64,000 nt of DNA from Arthrobacter sp. C9C5 (GTDB lineage Bacteria; Actinomycetota; Actinomycetes; Actinomycetales; Micrococcaceae). A program made the translations under genes and the position numbers. Below the pieces are notes generated by a model. The model worked only from the letters and a program-made list of their open reading frames with translations. It was not told the DNA's origin and searched no databases. How positions within the stretch are numbered: the first letter of the stretch is position 1; each line of letters starts with the position of its first letter. The stretch covers positions 1-64,000 of the forward strand of contig NZ_JABFMX010000007.1 of NCBI RefSeq assembly GCF_013359735.1, written 5' to 3'. Shown here piece after piece: positions 34,977 to 43,917 of the stretch.

Positions 34977-36640
34977 TTGAGGAGTCCTTCTGCGAGGGGG
35001 CCCAGGGCAAGGGCAGGGAAGTAGCTCAGGGCGGTGAAAATCACTGTCACGCCCAGCAGCAGGCCGGCGAACAGGGGGCCGTGGGTGGGAACGGTACCGG
35101 CGGAGGCGGGAATCTTGACCTGCCTAGCCAGGGACCCGGCCAGGGCGAGGACCAGAACGATCGGGAGGAACCGGCCCAACAGCATCGCCAGGCCCATCAT
35201 GACCGACAGGAAGGGGCCGGAGGTGGTGATGCCGCCGAAGGCGGAGCCGTTGTTGTTGGCACCGGAGGTGAACGCGTAGAGCACTTCACTGAACTGGTGC
35301 GGCCCGGATGCCGGGGCATTGGCCATGATATCGGGCAGTATGACGGTGATGCCGGACAGGGCCAGCACCAGGGTCGGGGTGACCAGGATGTACATGGCGG
35401 CCAGCTTCATTTCGGTCGGGCCGATCTTCTTGCCCAGGTACTCGGGGGTGCGTCCGACCATGAGGCCGGCGATGAAGACGGAGATGATGGAGAGGATCAG
35501 CAGGCCGTAGAGCCCGGATCCGGTGCCGCCGGGGGCGACTTCGCCGAGCATCATGTTCACCATGGCCACTCCGCCGGCCAGCGGAGGCAGGGAATCGTGA
35601 GCGACGTTGATCGCCCCGGTGGAGGTCAGCGTGGTGGACGTGGCGAAGATCGCGCTCGGCACCGGACCGAGGCGTTGTTCGAAGCCTTCGCCCAGGCCGC
35701 CCGCGGCCGCCGTCGCGGTTCCTTGGCCGGCTGCCGTGGCCCAGCCCATCAGGGCGGTGGAGGCCAGCCAGAGGATGCCCATAACGGCGGCCACCGTGTA
35801 GCCCTGCTTCTGGTCCCCCACCATCCGGCCGAAGGCGTAGGGCAGCGCCGAAGGGATGAGCAGGATCAAGAACACCTGGAAGAGACTGATGAAAGCATTG
35901 GGGTTTTCGAACGGGTGGGCGGAATTGGCATTGAAGTAGCCGCCGCCGTTGGTCCCCAACACTTTGATGGCTTCCTGGGAGGCGACGGGCCCGCCTGGAA
36001 TGACCTGGGAGACTCCCGAAGCCTGGTTCACGACCTCGGTGGACCAAAAGTTCTGCACCACACCGCCCAGGACCATCACCACCGCGCCGACGAGCGCGAT
36101 CGGCAGCAGCACCCGGAACGAGGTCCGGGCCAGGTCCACCCAGAAGTTGCCCAGCCGGTCGGTGCGCGTGCGGGCGATGCCCCGGATCAGGGCGACGACG
36201 ACGACGATGCCGACCGCCGCGGAGAGGAAGTTTTGGACCGCCAACAGGGCCATCTGCACGAAGATACCGACCGTGGTCTCCGGTACGTAGGTTTGCCAGT
36301 TCGTGTTGGTCACGAAGGAAATGGCGGTATTCATCGCAATCCACGGGTCCACGCCGGGGAGAGATCCGCTGCCCGGCAGGATGCCCTGCAGCCGCTGGAG
36401 TCCGAAGACCATCAGGATGGACACCGCCGAGAAAGCGAGGACGCTGCGAAGGTACACGGGCCACGTCTGCTCGGTGCCGGCGTCGATCCCGGCGAGCCGG
36501 TAGAACAGGCGCTCGGGCCGGTTGGACGTTGTGCCCTCGAATGCTCGGGCCAGGTAGATCCCCAGGGGCTTGTGAAGGGCGGCGAGGACCACCACCAGAG
36601 CGGTGACTTGGATAATGAATGAGGCGGTATTGAACGTCAT
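34973..36640 (-). CDS. kdpA: Potassium-transporting ATPase potassium-binding subunit KdpA
   Basis: This channel-like subunit of 555 aa has ten membrane helices and four selectivity-filter-like loops, of which [30 protein letters not shown] and [13 protein letters not shown] are obvious. It binds and translocates potassium. It begins 7 nt after kdpF and overlaps kdpB by 4 nt. All three subunits have the lengths expected of a functional high-affinity pump. Confidence 0.97.
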   Translation of the reverse strand: MTFNTASFIIQVTALVVVLAALHKPLGIYLARAFEGTTSNRPERLFYRLAGIDAGTEQTWPVYLRSVLAFSAVSILMVFGLQRLQGILPGSGSLPGVDPWIAMNTAISFVTNTNWQTYVPETTVGIFVQMALLAVQNFLSAAVGIVVVVALIRGIARTRTDRLGNFWVDLARTSFRVLLPIALVGAVVMVLGGVVQNFWSTEVVNQASGVSQVIPGGPVASQEAIKVLGTNGGGYFNANSAHPFENPNAFISLFQVFLILLIPSALPYAFGRMVGDQKQGYTVAAVMGILWLASTALMGWATAAGQGTATAAAGGLGEGFEQRLGPVPSAIFATSTTLTSTGAINVAHDSLPPLAGGVAMVNMMLGEVAPGGTGSGLYGLLILSIISVFIAGLMVGRTPEYLGKKIGPTEMKLAAMYILVTPTLVLALSGITVILPDIMANAPASGPHQFSEVLYAFTSGANNNGSAFGGITTSGPFLSVMMGLAMLLGRFLPIVLVLALAGSLARQVKIPASAGTVPTHGPLFAGLLLGVTVIFTALSYFPALALGPLAEGLLK

Positions 36641-36647
36641 CTGCGCC

Positions 36648-36746
36648 TCACCACTTTTCCGGGTGGATCAAGACAGCGAGCAGGTATCCGAAGAGGCTCA
36701 GTCCCGCAATGAGCAGAACCAGCCACATCATCGCGTCGGCGCTCAT
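36648..36746 (-). CDS. kdpF: Potassium-transporting ATPase KdpF subunit
   Basis: This 32-aa single-span protein reads MSADAMMWLVLLIAG then LSLFGYLLAVLIHPEKW. The ending LLxVLxxPEKW is the KdpF signature. It stabilises the Kdp complex in the membrane. A strong site (GGAGGG) lies inside the end of the preceding small ORF, and its ATG overlaps that ORF's stop by 4 nt (ATGA). Open codons upstream of 36746 in the same frame are not part of the gene. Confidence 0.93.
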   Translation of the reverse strand: MSADAMMWLVLLIAGLSLFGYLLAVLIHPEKW

Positions 36747-36862
36747 TGCCCGCCCTCCGGCCGGTCCTCGGCGCCGCCGACCATCACGGCCAGGACGTGG
36801 CCAATCCACATAATGAACCCCATGGATGCCATGAGGATTCCAAGAACAGCCAGGTCGGCCAT
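36743..36862 (-). CDS. 39-aa single-span membrane protein heading the kdp operon
   Basis: This small ORF is easy to miss. ATG 36862 is preceded by AAAGGA at a good distance. The product has one hydrophobic helix (residues about 4-28) and an acidic tail (GGAEDRPEGGQ). Its stop overlaps the kdpF ATG by 4 nt, the same coupling seen inside the operon. Helix wording (IGHVLAVMV) is reminiscent of KdpF (FGYLLAVLI), so it may be a KdpF paralogue or an accessory subunit. I know no name for it. Function is inferred from position alone. Confidence 0.75.
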   Translation of the reverse strand: MADLAVLGILMASMGFIMWIGHVLAVMVGGAEDRPEGGQ

Positions 36863-36883
36863 CGCGGGTTCCTTTCATCTACG

Positions 36884-36897
36884 CCCCGTTTGCGGGG
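36884..36897 (-). promoter_or_regulatory. Small stem-loop in the kdp 5' leader
   Basis: CCCCG-TTTG-CGGGG is a perfect 5-bp hairpin 22 nt upstream of the first kdp-operon start codon. It lies between the putative promoter and the ribosome site, so it would be in the leader RNA. It may stabilise the message or modulate initiation. Confidence 0.4.
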
Positions 36898-36968
36898 TTA
36901 ATGACAGTCAACTCCTCTCCGGCACGAATTTTCCGGTTCCTGATGATTTCTTAACGACTTCACGGCTC

Positions 36969-36989
36969 ATCTTGACGGCGGTTTAACGG
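36969..36989 (+). promoter_or_regulatory. Candidate KdpE box upstream of the kdp operon
   Basis: TTGACGG (36972-36978) and TTAACGG (36983-36989) are direct repeats exactly 11 bp apart, the spacing used by OmpR-family regulators. Within ATCTTGACGG-N3-TTTAACG, 17 of 21 bases recur upstream of the permease gene at 39217-39237. It lies about 110 bp before the first kdp ORF. TTAACGA at 36951 may be a further half-site. Confidence 0.65.
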
Positions 36990-37157
36990 CGGGGCCGCCG
37001 CCGGGGCCGTGCCGGCCCCCAAAGCAGAGAAGCGCCGCCAGAATGCAGCTGTTCGAGGCAGGTGCCGGACGGACGGTCGTGCGGTCGACCCGTAACGCGG
37101 CGGGCAGGGGAATGGCGACGGTCACGCCGTGGCCGGGTGGGCAATGCGGCGGGGGTG

Positions 37158-39131
37158 CTAGCCGACGTGAACCCACGGGCGCTTGGTGACATCGGGTTCG
37201 GCCTCGCGTAGGACCTCGCGGGTGACGGGCGCAATTTCCCCTTCGCCGAATGCGAGGAAACGCAGCAGGTTGGTAACCGGGTTCCCCTCGGTCCAGCGGA
37301 AGTAGATGTGCGGCATCAGCCCGGTTACGTCCCGGATATGCAGCAGCACCGAAGCGATCGTGTTGGGGACCACGGGGCCGTGCACCTCCAGGATCCGGTA
37401 GCCGTGCCGGGTGATGCCACGGACCTCAAGCTCGGTTTCGAAGTCCGAGGAGTCGTCCACGACCACCTCCAGGAACAGGGCCTGGTAGTCCAGCGGCAGA
37501 TGGCTGACCTCGATGGCGGACTCCAGCTTCTGCCGGTAGGCCTCCGCGCTGAGGCGCATCGGTTCGTGGGCGATGATCCGCAGCGGCCCTTCCAGCTCAT
37601 CGGACATGAATTCCAGCGCCTGCCGGTCCAGATGGACGTGGGTGGCGTGCAACTCGAAGGAGCGCCGGACCCGAGAGAGGAGCGAAATCACGATGATGCC
37701 GAGGATGAAGAACCCGGCAATACGAATGCCTTCGGGCCGTTCGATGATGTTGGTAACCGTGGTGTAGACGAAGACGACGGCGATCACACCGAACCCGATG
37801 GTGCGTTTGTGCTGCCTTTGGCGGCGGGCAGAGAGTGCCACGGCGATGGCCGCCGAGGTCATTAGCACCAGCACGCCGGTGGCGTAGGCGCCGCCTTGGG
37901 CGTCGACGTCGGCGTCGAACAGCCAGGTGATCAGGAACCCGACCAGCGTGAAGACCAGGACGAGCGGACGCACGGCCCGGGCCCAGCCGGGGGCCATCCC
38001 GTACCGGGGCAGATAGCGCGGCACGAGGTTAAGCAGCCCGGCCATGGCCGAGGCGCCGGCGAACCAGAGGATGGCGATCGTGGAGATGTCATAAACGGTG
38101 CCGAAGCCCGCGCCGAGGTATTCGTGGGCCAGGAAGGCGAGCGCGCGGCCGTTGGCTTGGCCCCCGGGCTGGAATTCCTGGGCCGGGATCAAAACCACGG
38201 TGGTGAAGCTGGTCGTGATCAGGAAAGCGCTCATAATGACGGCGGCGGTGGTCAGCAGTCTGCGCGCCCCCTCGATCCGGCCGGCGGGGTGCTCGTCGGT
38301 ATCGCCGGGGCGCCCCTTGATCTGCGGCATCACGGCCACGCCGGTCTCGAAACCGGACAGGCCGAGGGCGAGCTTCGGGAAGACCAGCAGCGCGATCCCG
38401 ACCGCCAGCAACGGGTTTCCATGCGACGTGGTCAAGGTTTGCCACCAGTCACCGACCGCAACGGGGTGCGTCAGCGTTTCAAACACGGTCACGACCACCA
38501 CGACGACGTTCAAGCCAAGATAGACGGCGACAAGGAAGACCGCCACGCCGATTGCCTCTTTGAATCCGCGAAGAAACACCGCCGCCAGCATGGCCAGCAG
38601 GAATAGGGTGACCAGGACGTTTTGGCCCTGGATCCAGGAGGGCGCGAAGGGATTTTGGATGGCGTGCGCGGTGGCATCTGCGGCCGAGAGTGTCATGGTG
38701 ATCATGAAGTCCGTGGCCGCGAAGCCGAGCAGCACCAGCACGAAGAGCTTTCCGCCCCAGCGCGGCATCAGCCGCTCCAGCATGGCAATGGAGCCCTCGC
38801 CGCGGTGGCTCTCGCCGGCAACGCGGCGGTAGACGGGCAGGGCGCCGAGCAGGGTGACAGCCACCAACACGATGGTCGCCAGCGGCGATATCACGCCCGC
38901 GGCTAAGGCCGCGATGGCCGGCTGGTAGCCGAGGGTGGAGAAGTAGTCGACACCGGTCAGGCACATCACCTGCCACCACGGATGCTTCTTCAGATGCGCA
39001 TCGCTGGCCGCGCCCGGACCCTGGTGGACTCCTTTGGCGTCCTGCAGGCCGAACAGCAGCCACTGCCTGAAGTTTTCAGCCGTTCCGGGCCGCACCGAGG
39101 GGTCCGCGGGCGGTCTGCTCATCGTCGTCAT
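37158..39131 (-). CDS. APC-superfamily permease with cytoplasmic C-terminal domain, probable potassium transporter
   Basis: The protein has 657 aa. Twelve membrane helices (residues about 50-490) of the amino acid-polyamine-cation type begin with [21 protein letters not shown] soluble domain of about 165 residues follows ([23 protein letters not shown]...). The KUP and KimA potassium importers belong to this superfamily and also carry C-terminal cytoplasmic domains. The position beside kdp and a shared promoter element support potassium uptake, but the sequence alone would also allow an amino-acid permease. A hydrophobic start follows a short polar tail. Confidence 0.85.
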   Translation of the reverse strand: MTTMSRPPADPSVRPGTAENFRQWLLFGLQDAKGVHQGPGAASDAHLKKHPWWQVMCLTGVDYFSTLGYQPAIAALAAGVISPLATIVLVAVTLLGALPVYRRVAGESHRGEGSIAMLERLMPRWGGKLFVLVLLGFAATDFMITMTLSAADATAHAIQNPFAPSWIQGQNVLVTLFLLAMLAAVFLRGFKEAIGVAVFLVAVYLGLNVVVVVVTVFETLTHPVAVGDWWQTLTTSHGNPLLAVGIALLVFPKLALGLSGFETGVAVMPQIKGRPGDTDEHPAGRIEGARRLLTTAAVIMSAFLITTSFTTVVLIPAQEFQPGGQANGRALAFLAHEYLGAGFGTVYDISTIAILWFAGASAMAGLLNLVPRYLPRYGMAPGWARAVRPLVLVFTLVGFLITWLFDADVDAQGGAYATGVLVLMTSAAIAVALSARRQRQHKRTIGFGVIAVVFVYTTVTNIIERPEGIRIAGFFILGIIVISLLSRVRRSFELHATHVHLDRQALEFMSDELEGPLRIIAHEPMRLSAEAYRQKLESAIEVSHLPLDYQALFLEVVVDDSSDFETELEVRGITRHGYRILEVHGPVVPNTIASVLLHIRDVTGLMPHIYFRWTEGNPVTNLLRFLAFGEGEIAPVTREVLREAEPDVTKRPWVHVG

Positions 39132-39216
39132 TAGTGCCTCTCCGCGCGATACCCGCCATCGTGTCCACCCCCGACTGTAACCCCGGCGCGGCGCCGCTCA
39201 TGGTGCTACGGCAGCA

Positions 39217-39237
39217 ATCTTGACGGATCTTTAACGC
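39217..39237 (+). promoter_or_regulatory. Candidate KdpE box upstream of the APC permease
   Basis: TTGACGG (39220-39226) and TTAACGC (39231-39237) are direct repeats at an 11-bp period. The flanking ATC and central TTT also match the kdp site. It lies about 86 bp before the permease start codon, in the same orientation relative to the gene as the kdp copy. Binding by KdpE is inferred. Confidence 0.65.
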
Positions 39238-39249
39238 ACAGGCGGCGGT

Positions 39250-39906
39250 TCACTGCCGGCCGTCGTCTTTCCGTGAGGTGGCGCGGGGGGCCGGCGGCGG
39301 GAAGGCATGGATCTCCAGGTAGAGGATGGCGGCCGCCACGGCGGGCAGAAGACGATGCGTGCGGTGCCGGGCCGCCCGGTAGACGTGTCCGAAGGGATCC
39401 TGAATCCGGACGTGGTCGAGGGCCCGTTGGTGTGAAAGTCGGCGGTTGATTTCTTTCAAGTCACGGGGATGCGATGTGGCGCTGCCAATAAGAAGAGACC
39501 ACTGCCGCTGGGCCGGTGCGATTCCTTCGTCCAGGGCGAGGACCTCGAACAGGTCGGCGATCAGTTCAGCCGCGGACTCGGCCGGGAACCGCCGCAACCG
39601 GTGTTCTTCGGAATGTGCCGTCTGGGCGTTCCACCACGCGTTTTTGAGCCAGTGATATTCAACTGGACCAAGGGAGCGGCCTAGCACCAGGCGGCGATCC
39701 GGATCCACCATCAGTCGGTAGGCGGTTCCCTCGCGGTCCAGAATGCAGGCGGCTTCTGCGGCGTATTCGAAAGCGGCCAGCAGGTCATGCTCGGAGCGGT
39801 AATACGAAAAGTCCCCGCCGTCGTCGACGGCGATGAAATCCCGGGCGTCACCGGCGCTGGCCAGACGGCCTGGCGTGTCCGGTTGCTGGCGGGGAGGGGT
39901 GTTCAT
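39250..39906 (-). CDS. Uncharacterised protein upstream of the APC permease
   Basis: The protein has 218 aa, is soluble, rich in Arg, Ala and His, and has no signal peptide until a weakly hydrophobic C-terminal stretch (LLPAVAAAILYLEIHAF). The N-terminal half contains DDGGDFSYYRSEHDLLAAFEYAAEAACILDREG, suggesting an alpha/beta sensor-like fold. I recognise no family. It lies 118 bp upstream of the permease gene on the same strand and may belong to the potassium island. GGAGCC is the only ribosome-like site before its ATG. Confidence 0.7.
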   Translation of the reverse strand: MNTPPRQQPDTPGRLASAGDARDFIAVDDGGDFSYYRSEHDLLAAFEYAAEAACILDREGTAYRLMVDPDRRLVLGRSLGPVEYHWLKNAWWNAQTAHSEEHRLRRFPAESAAELIADLFEVLALDEGIAPAQRQWSLLIGSATSHPRDLKEINRRLSHQRALDHVRIQDPFGHVYRAARHRTHRLLPAVAAAILYLEIHAFPPPAPRATSRKDDGRQ

Positions 39907-40066
39907 TGTGGTTGGCTCCTGCAGAGGACCGGAATGCCGCCACGGTAGCCGCAGGGTCCTCTCCCCTTATGACACCACCCGCGGGGTCTCGGCGGAATGG
40001 GCCTTAATGCTTTCCTTACGCATGAGGGCCTAAAGTTTGCGCAATCCTAATGTGCACGATCCGGGG

Positions 40067-40099
40067 CCCTCGCTGCATCCGGCGTACCCGGAGCGAGGG
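40067..40099. terminator. Stem-loop between the exporter gene and the unknown potassium-island gene
   Basis: CCCTCGCT (40067-40074) pairs perfectly with AGCGAGGG (40092-40099), with an inner TCCGG/CCGGA helix. It has no T-run on either strand. It follows the RhtB-type exporter gene (minus strand) by about 60 bp and probably acts as a terminator or insulator. The rest of 39907-40159 holds no gene. Confidence 0.5.
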
Positions 40100-40159
40100 G
40101 ACTAGCGGCAATTCTCGACGGTCGCGTGCCTGGGGCCGCGACCGGTGGAACATGAACCC

Positions 40160-40798
40160 TTATGTTGAGATCAGTGACTTCGTCAGGATGGTCCCGCCGA
40201 CACCGAGCAGGACGGTACCGGATCCACCCGTGATGATCCGCTTCACGCGAGGACGGCCCAGTGCTGTGGAGACCTTCGTGAGCGCGTGGACCAGCACGAC
40301 GTACCAAGCCAACGCGGTGAGCAGAAAGATGCCGGCCATCAGCGCGTGCTGCTCCAGAGGGGGGAGCGGGCCGAGGTTGAATTGGGGGAAAAGGGACAGA
40401 TAGAAGACGGCGACCTTGGGGTTGAGCAGGTTGCTGACCATCCCCTGCAGGAAGGGGGACCCTCCTCCAAACCGCAACCTGGGTCGCGACGCTGCGGGCT
40501 GGCTGCGGGGCCGGCCGAAGGCCTCGCACAGGGCGCTGATCCCCAGGAAGAGTAGGTAGGCGGCTCCGGCGATCCTGATCGCGGTGCCAAGAATTTCGGA
40601 CGCCCCTAAAAGTGCCGTAACGCCGAGCACCGCGAGAAGGGCAAGGATCGTGTTGCCGGCCATGATCCCGATCGCCGTTGATGCCGCTGACCCGGGTCCG
40701 CGGTGGGCGTTTTTCAGCACCAGGGCAAAATCAGGGCCGGGGACGACGACTACGACGACGCAGGTCAGTGCAAAGGCCATCAGCTGTTCGACCATCAA
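40160..40798 (-). CDS. LysE/RhtB-family exporter
   Basis: The protein has 212 aa and six hydrophobic segments. The start VVVVVPGPDFALVLKNA is the RhtB/LysE-superfamily signature (PGP motif), and MVSNLLNPKVAVFYLSLFPQF in the middle is likewise diagnostic. RhtB proteins export homoserine, threonine or related neutral amino acids. The exact substrate is unknown. No regulator gene is adjacent. It belongs to a different subfamily from the LysE at 4779. Confidence 0.92.
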   Translation of the reverse strand: MMVEQLMAFALTCVVVVVVPGPDFALVLKNAHRGPGSAASTAIGIMAGNTILALLAVLGVTALLGASEILGTAIRIAGAAYLLFLGISALCEAFGRPRSQPAASRPRLRFGGGSPFLQGMVSNLLNPKVAVFYLSLFPQFNLGPLPPLEQHALMAGIFLLTALAWYVVLVHALTKVSTALGRPRVKRIITGGSGTVLLGVGGTILTKSLIST

Positions 40799-40964
40799 GG
40801 GCTGCTCCCGGGAGGACGGATCTTCGGCCCGTATCAGCCGGCCCCAAGCGGACTCGGCCGGCCGAGCCGGTGGCAGGGCTGCGAAGATTTGGCCCTGCCT
40901 GTGGTTCGGGCCGATTTTCGCCCCTTGACATCACAGTGTAGCCGCGCTGTCGGCTGGGGGGACG

Positions 40965-41600
40965 CTACAGCGTGGGAAGATCTTGGCTCTTCGCATCCTT
41001 GGGCATGGCCGTGGCGCGCTCGACGATTTCGCTGGCAATGGCGGTGACCTTGCGGTTCGTGTCGGCGCTCAACTGGCTCATGAGCCCAAATGCTTCATCC
41101 GCGTTGACGCCCGTGCGCCCCATGAGGATGCCCTTCGCCTGCTCGATAACCGCCCGGTTGCGGGCCGACGCCGCGACCGCTTCTGTGGCGAGTTGATGAC
41201 GGTCCGTATGGATTGATTGGGTGAGGTCCACGATGACGCCCCAGACACCGACGGGTGTGTCCCCTTCGAGGATGAAGTCCGCGGAGAAGAGCAACTTGTG
41301 CTGTCGGTTCTTTCGGTCGCGGATTGAGACGTAGATGGACGATGGACCGCCCACGGCCGCCACGCGTTCCCAATAGGCCTGGACTTTTGGCCGGTCTTCG
41401 GGCTCGAGGTGAGGGAAGACCATTTCCATCGACGGGACCACTTCGCCCGGTTCATACCCGTAGAGTCTGTAGAGGCCATCAGACCAGCGGAAAACGCCGT
41501 CGGCGAAGTAGTATTCGACCAGCCCGGTGGGGCAGTTGAGGAAGTCGTCGTTGGGGACTCGGTCAGGGACTGACCCCGGATATTTGCTTTTCGATGTCAT
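40965..41600 (-). CDS. PAS-ANTAR protein (RNA-binding antiterminator)
   Basis: From ATG 41600 the product has 211 aa. A PAS fold (residues about 15-130, with YYFADGVFRWSDGLYRLYGYEPGEVVPSM) is followed by an ANTAR domain (about 150-205, IEQAKGILMGRTGVNADEAFGLMSQLSADTNRKV). ANTAR domains bind paired RNA hairpins and prevent termination. The AKGxLM and AF..L motifs are intact. A GTG at 41705 would extend the protein into poorly conserved sequence. It lies downstream of the cold-shock gene but beyond that gene's strong terminator. Confidence 0.9.
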   Translation of the reverse strand: MTSKSKYPGSVPDRVPNDDFLNCPTGLVEYYFADGVFRWSDGLYRLYGYEPGEVVPSMEMVFPHLEPEDRPKVQAYWERVAAVGGPSSIYVSIRDRKNRQHKLLFSADFILEGDTPVGVWGVIVDLTQSIHTDRHQLATEAVAASARNRAVIEQAKGILMGRTGVNADEAFGLMSQLSADTNRKVTAIASEIVERATAMPKDAKSQDLPTL

Positions 41601-41732
41601 GGTCCGGGCCGTTCGACGTGCTACGCCCGGCGATCCTGCGTCTGGGCCTGAAAAGACCAGAATATCGCAGGAGTGCGACCGTCGCAGGCCTTCGACAGTG
41701 TCCACGGTGGGCCACTGTCTGACAACGAAACA

Positions 41733-41763
41733 AAGCCCCTCCGGAGTGGCTCCGGAGGGGCTT
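41733..41763 (-). terminator. Strong terminator of the cold-shock gene
   Basis: A perfect 14-bp stem AAGCCCCTCCGGAG/CTCCGGAGGGGCTT with a 3-nt loop is followed on the minus strand by TTGTTTCGTTG. It lies 49 nt beyond the cold-shock stop. It also stands just upstream of the PAS-ANTAR gene. Confidence 0.9.
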
Positions 41764-41811
41764 CATGTTTTCTAGGAGAAGTGTTCCGGCAGGCCGGGCC
41801 TTCCTGAAAGC

Positions 41812-42015
41812 TTAGAGCGGGCGGATGTTCTCAGCCTGGGGGCCCTTCGGACCCTGGGTGACGTCGAACTCGACCTTCTGGTTCTCGTCCAGCGAGCGGT
41901 AGCCGCTGGAAGCGATTGCCGAGTAGTGGGCGAAAACGTCGGCCGACCCGTCATCCGGGGCAATGAAGCCAAAACCCTTTTCGGCGTTGAACCATTTAAC
42001 TGTGCCTGTAGCCAT
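41812..42015 (-). CDS. cspA: Cold-shock protein (CspA family)
   Basis: The protein has 67 aa, the standard length from ATG 42015 (AAGGAT ribosome site 8 nt upstream). RNP1 (KGFGFI) and RNP2 (DVFAHYSAI) nucleic-acid-binding motifs are present in a single OB-fold that starts [14 protein letters not shown]. It acts as an RNA chaperone. The message has a long leader and its own strong terminator, as is usual for csp genes. Confidence 0.97.
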   Translation of the reverse strand: MATGTVKWFNAEKGFGFIAPDDGSADVFAHYSAIASSGYRSLDENQKVEFDVTQGPKGPQAENIRPL

Positions 42016-42175
42016 GCCTTTATCCTTCTGAAATGCTGCTGATCTCCGGCGGCCACGCAAGGCCAACGGCTGCGGAGACATTCGTCCGCTGTCCCCAACG
42101 TACGGGGCGCAGGGCCGCGGTGCAAGAGGCTGAGTGCGGGAGTTAACCCCGGGCTGAAGCTATAGTCAGCTCACC

Positions 42176-42919
42176 ATGACAACAATCTCGGTGGTTATTC
42201 CCACCCGGAACGATGCGCAGATGCTCGCCGTGTGCCTGGCGGCACTCGGCAGGCAGAGCCGCCGCGCCGACGAGGTGATCGTGGTGGACAACGGCAGCAC
42301 GGACAACACTGCCGCGGTCTGCACGGCCGCCGGGGCGCGGCGGATCGTCGTTGACCTGCCCGGAATCGCGGCGGCCACCGCCCGCGGATTTGATGAGGCG
42401 GACTCGGAAATCATCGCGCGCCTGGATACCGACTCGGTCCCGCCCGCCGACTGGCTGGAACGTGTCGAAGCCATCCTGGACAAAGCCGGTCCGCTGACCG
42501 CGGTGAGCGGGCCCGGGGACTTCTACGGCGGGACGCGGTTCGCGCGCTGGGTGGGCCGGAACATCTGGATTGCCGGTTACTTGTGGGCCATCGGTTTCCT
42601 GCTGGGGCATCCGCCGCTGTTTGGCTCCAATTTCGCCCTGCGGGCCGACGTCTGGGAGAGGATCCGTGGCAGGGTCCACCGGGGCCGGCCGCCGGTCCAC
42701 GACGACCTCGACATTTCCTACCAGATCCCGCCGGAGGTGGCCGTGCTCTGGGAGCCTTCGCTGCGGGTGGGCGTCTCGGCCCGGCCGTTCGAAAGCCGGC
42801 ACGCAGTCGGGCGCCGGCTGTCGATGGCGTGGACGACGTTCGGCGTCGAGTTCAGCTCCGAGCCCCCGCTGCGCCGGCGCCGCCGCCGCAAGCGCTGGGA
42901 ACGCGCCCACCGGCGCTAG
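42176..42919 (+). CDS. Family 2 glycosyltransferase
   Basis: The protein has 247 aa with a GT-A fold. The N-terminal ISVVIPTRNDAQMLAVCLAAL and VIVVDNGSTDNT form the nucleotide-sugar site, and IARLDTDSVPPADW supplies the DxD metal motif. It ends in a basic stretch (RRRRRRKRWERAHRR) that may contact the membrane. The acceptor is unknown. Its stop overlaps, tail to tail, the stop of the hydrolase on the other strand within a shared CTAG. Confidence 0.9.
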   Translation: MTTISVVIPTRNDAQMLAVCLAALGRQSRRADEVIVVDNGSTDNTAAVCTAAGARRIVVDLPGIAAATARGFDEADSEIIARLDTDSVPPADWLERVEAILDKAGPLTAVSGPGDFYGGTRFARWVGRNIWIAGYLWAIGFLLGHPPLFGSNFALRADVWERIRGRVHRGRPPVHDDLDISYQIPPEVAVLWEPSLRVGVSARPFESRHAVGRRLSMAWTTFGVEFSSEPPLRRRRRRKRWERAHRR

Positions 42920-43881
42920 CTGCCAGGCGGCGTCCCGTCGGCGTCGGCGTAGAGCGCGATCAGGTCCCGGCTCATCTGGTGCGGCGACGTTTCACTGGGG
43001 CTGTGGCCGCCCCGGTAGACGGAGATCTTCGCGCCGATCGCCTGCGCAAAGCGGCGGTGCAGTGCGAGCGGCCAGAGGTCGTGTTCGCCGACTGCGACAA
43101 ACTTCGGCAGCGCCGCCGCGGCCAGGACCGGCCTGAGGTCCGGTGCGTGCTGCATCAGCCCGAAGATGTCGCGCACGGCTGTCCGGCGGGTGAAGCGGAA
43201 GCGGTACCGCACGAAACGGATCCGGTTCGGCGCCACGCGGACCACGTTGCTGCGGATGCCCACGATCATCAGCGCCGCACCGACCCTGGCGCCGGCCCAG
43301 CCGCTGAACCGGCCGATCCGCTGGACCCCCCGGAAGCTGTTGCCGGGCTCGGGCGGGCAGCTGAGCAGCGTGAGGCTGCGGAACAGCTCGGGCCGTTGCG
43401 CGAACGCCACCTGCGCGACGATCGCGGCGAAGGAGTAGCCGACGACGTGCGCGGCGCCCTCCCCGGCCTCCAGCAGGGCGATCAGGTCGTCGGTGAAGAG
43501 CTGGTAGTCGTAGTGCTCCCGCGGCGGGTCGAGGTGCTCGGGCCCGGCGTCGGCGGACTCGTACTGGCCGGCGATGTCGCAGCTGAGCACAAAGTAGCCG
43601 GCGGCCGCGAGCCGGGGCAGCATCAGCGAGAAGTCTTCCTTGGAACCCGTGGCGCCCGGGACCATCAGCACCCGTGGATGGGCCGGGTTGCCCATGGACA
43701 AGGTCGCCAGCTCACCGCTCGGCGCGTGGAAGGCCCCGCGGACAGAGTCCGACGGCGGGGCGAACCAGTCGACGTCGGGCAGGGCGGCGTCCAGCCGGGC
43801 GGCCTCGTCGACGAGCCCCGAGCCGAAGACTCCGGGGTCCGGTTCCGGTGCGCCCGGAAGGTTGCGGCCTGTTGACGCCAT
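42916..43881 (-). CDS. Alpha/beta-fold hydrolase
   Basis: The protein has 321 aa. The nucleophile elbow is GYSFAA, preceded by VLMVPGATGSKEDFSLMLPRLA with the oxyanion-hole region, and HDLWPLALHRRFAQ near the C-terminus probably supplies the acid and His. It resembles epoxide-hydrolase/esterase-type enzymes, with unknown substrate. It lies beside a second hydrolase gene on the same strand (36-bp gap), and both are convergent with the glycosyltransferase. Confidence 0.88.
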   Translation of the reverse strand: MASTGRNLPGAPEPDPGVFGSGLVDEAARLDAALPDVDWFAPPSDSVRGAFHAPSGELATLSMGNPAHPRVLMVPGATGSKEDFSLMLPRLAAAGYFVLSCDIAGQYESADAGPEHLDPPREHYDYQLFTDDLIALLEAGEGAAHVVGYSFAAIVAQVAFAQRPELFRSLTLLSCPPEPGNSFRGVQRIGRFSGWAGARVGAALMIVGIRSNVVRVAPNRIRFVRYRFRFTRRTAVRDIFGLMQHAPDLRPVLAAAALPKFVAVGEHDLWPLALHRRFAQAIGAKISVYRGGHSPSETSPHQMSRDLIALYADADGTPPGS

Positions 43882-43917
43882 GGACTAAACATAGCCCCCG
43901 GCGCCGGACCGGGATCC

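Noticed and set aside
36967..37176. Minus-strand frame with a PGHGVTVAIPLPA segment resembling a histidine-kinase C-terminus
   Set aside because: It is short, surrounded by non-coding composition and without a kinase core. It could be a decayed remnant but cannot be supported.
39907..40030. A third KdpE-like repeat (TTAATGC/CTTACGC near 40005-40025) before the unknown 218-aa gene
   Set aside because: The two halves differ too much from TTNACGS and from each other to claim the motif.
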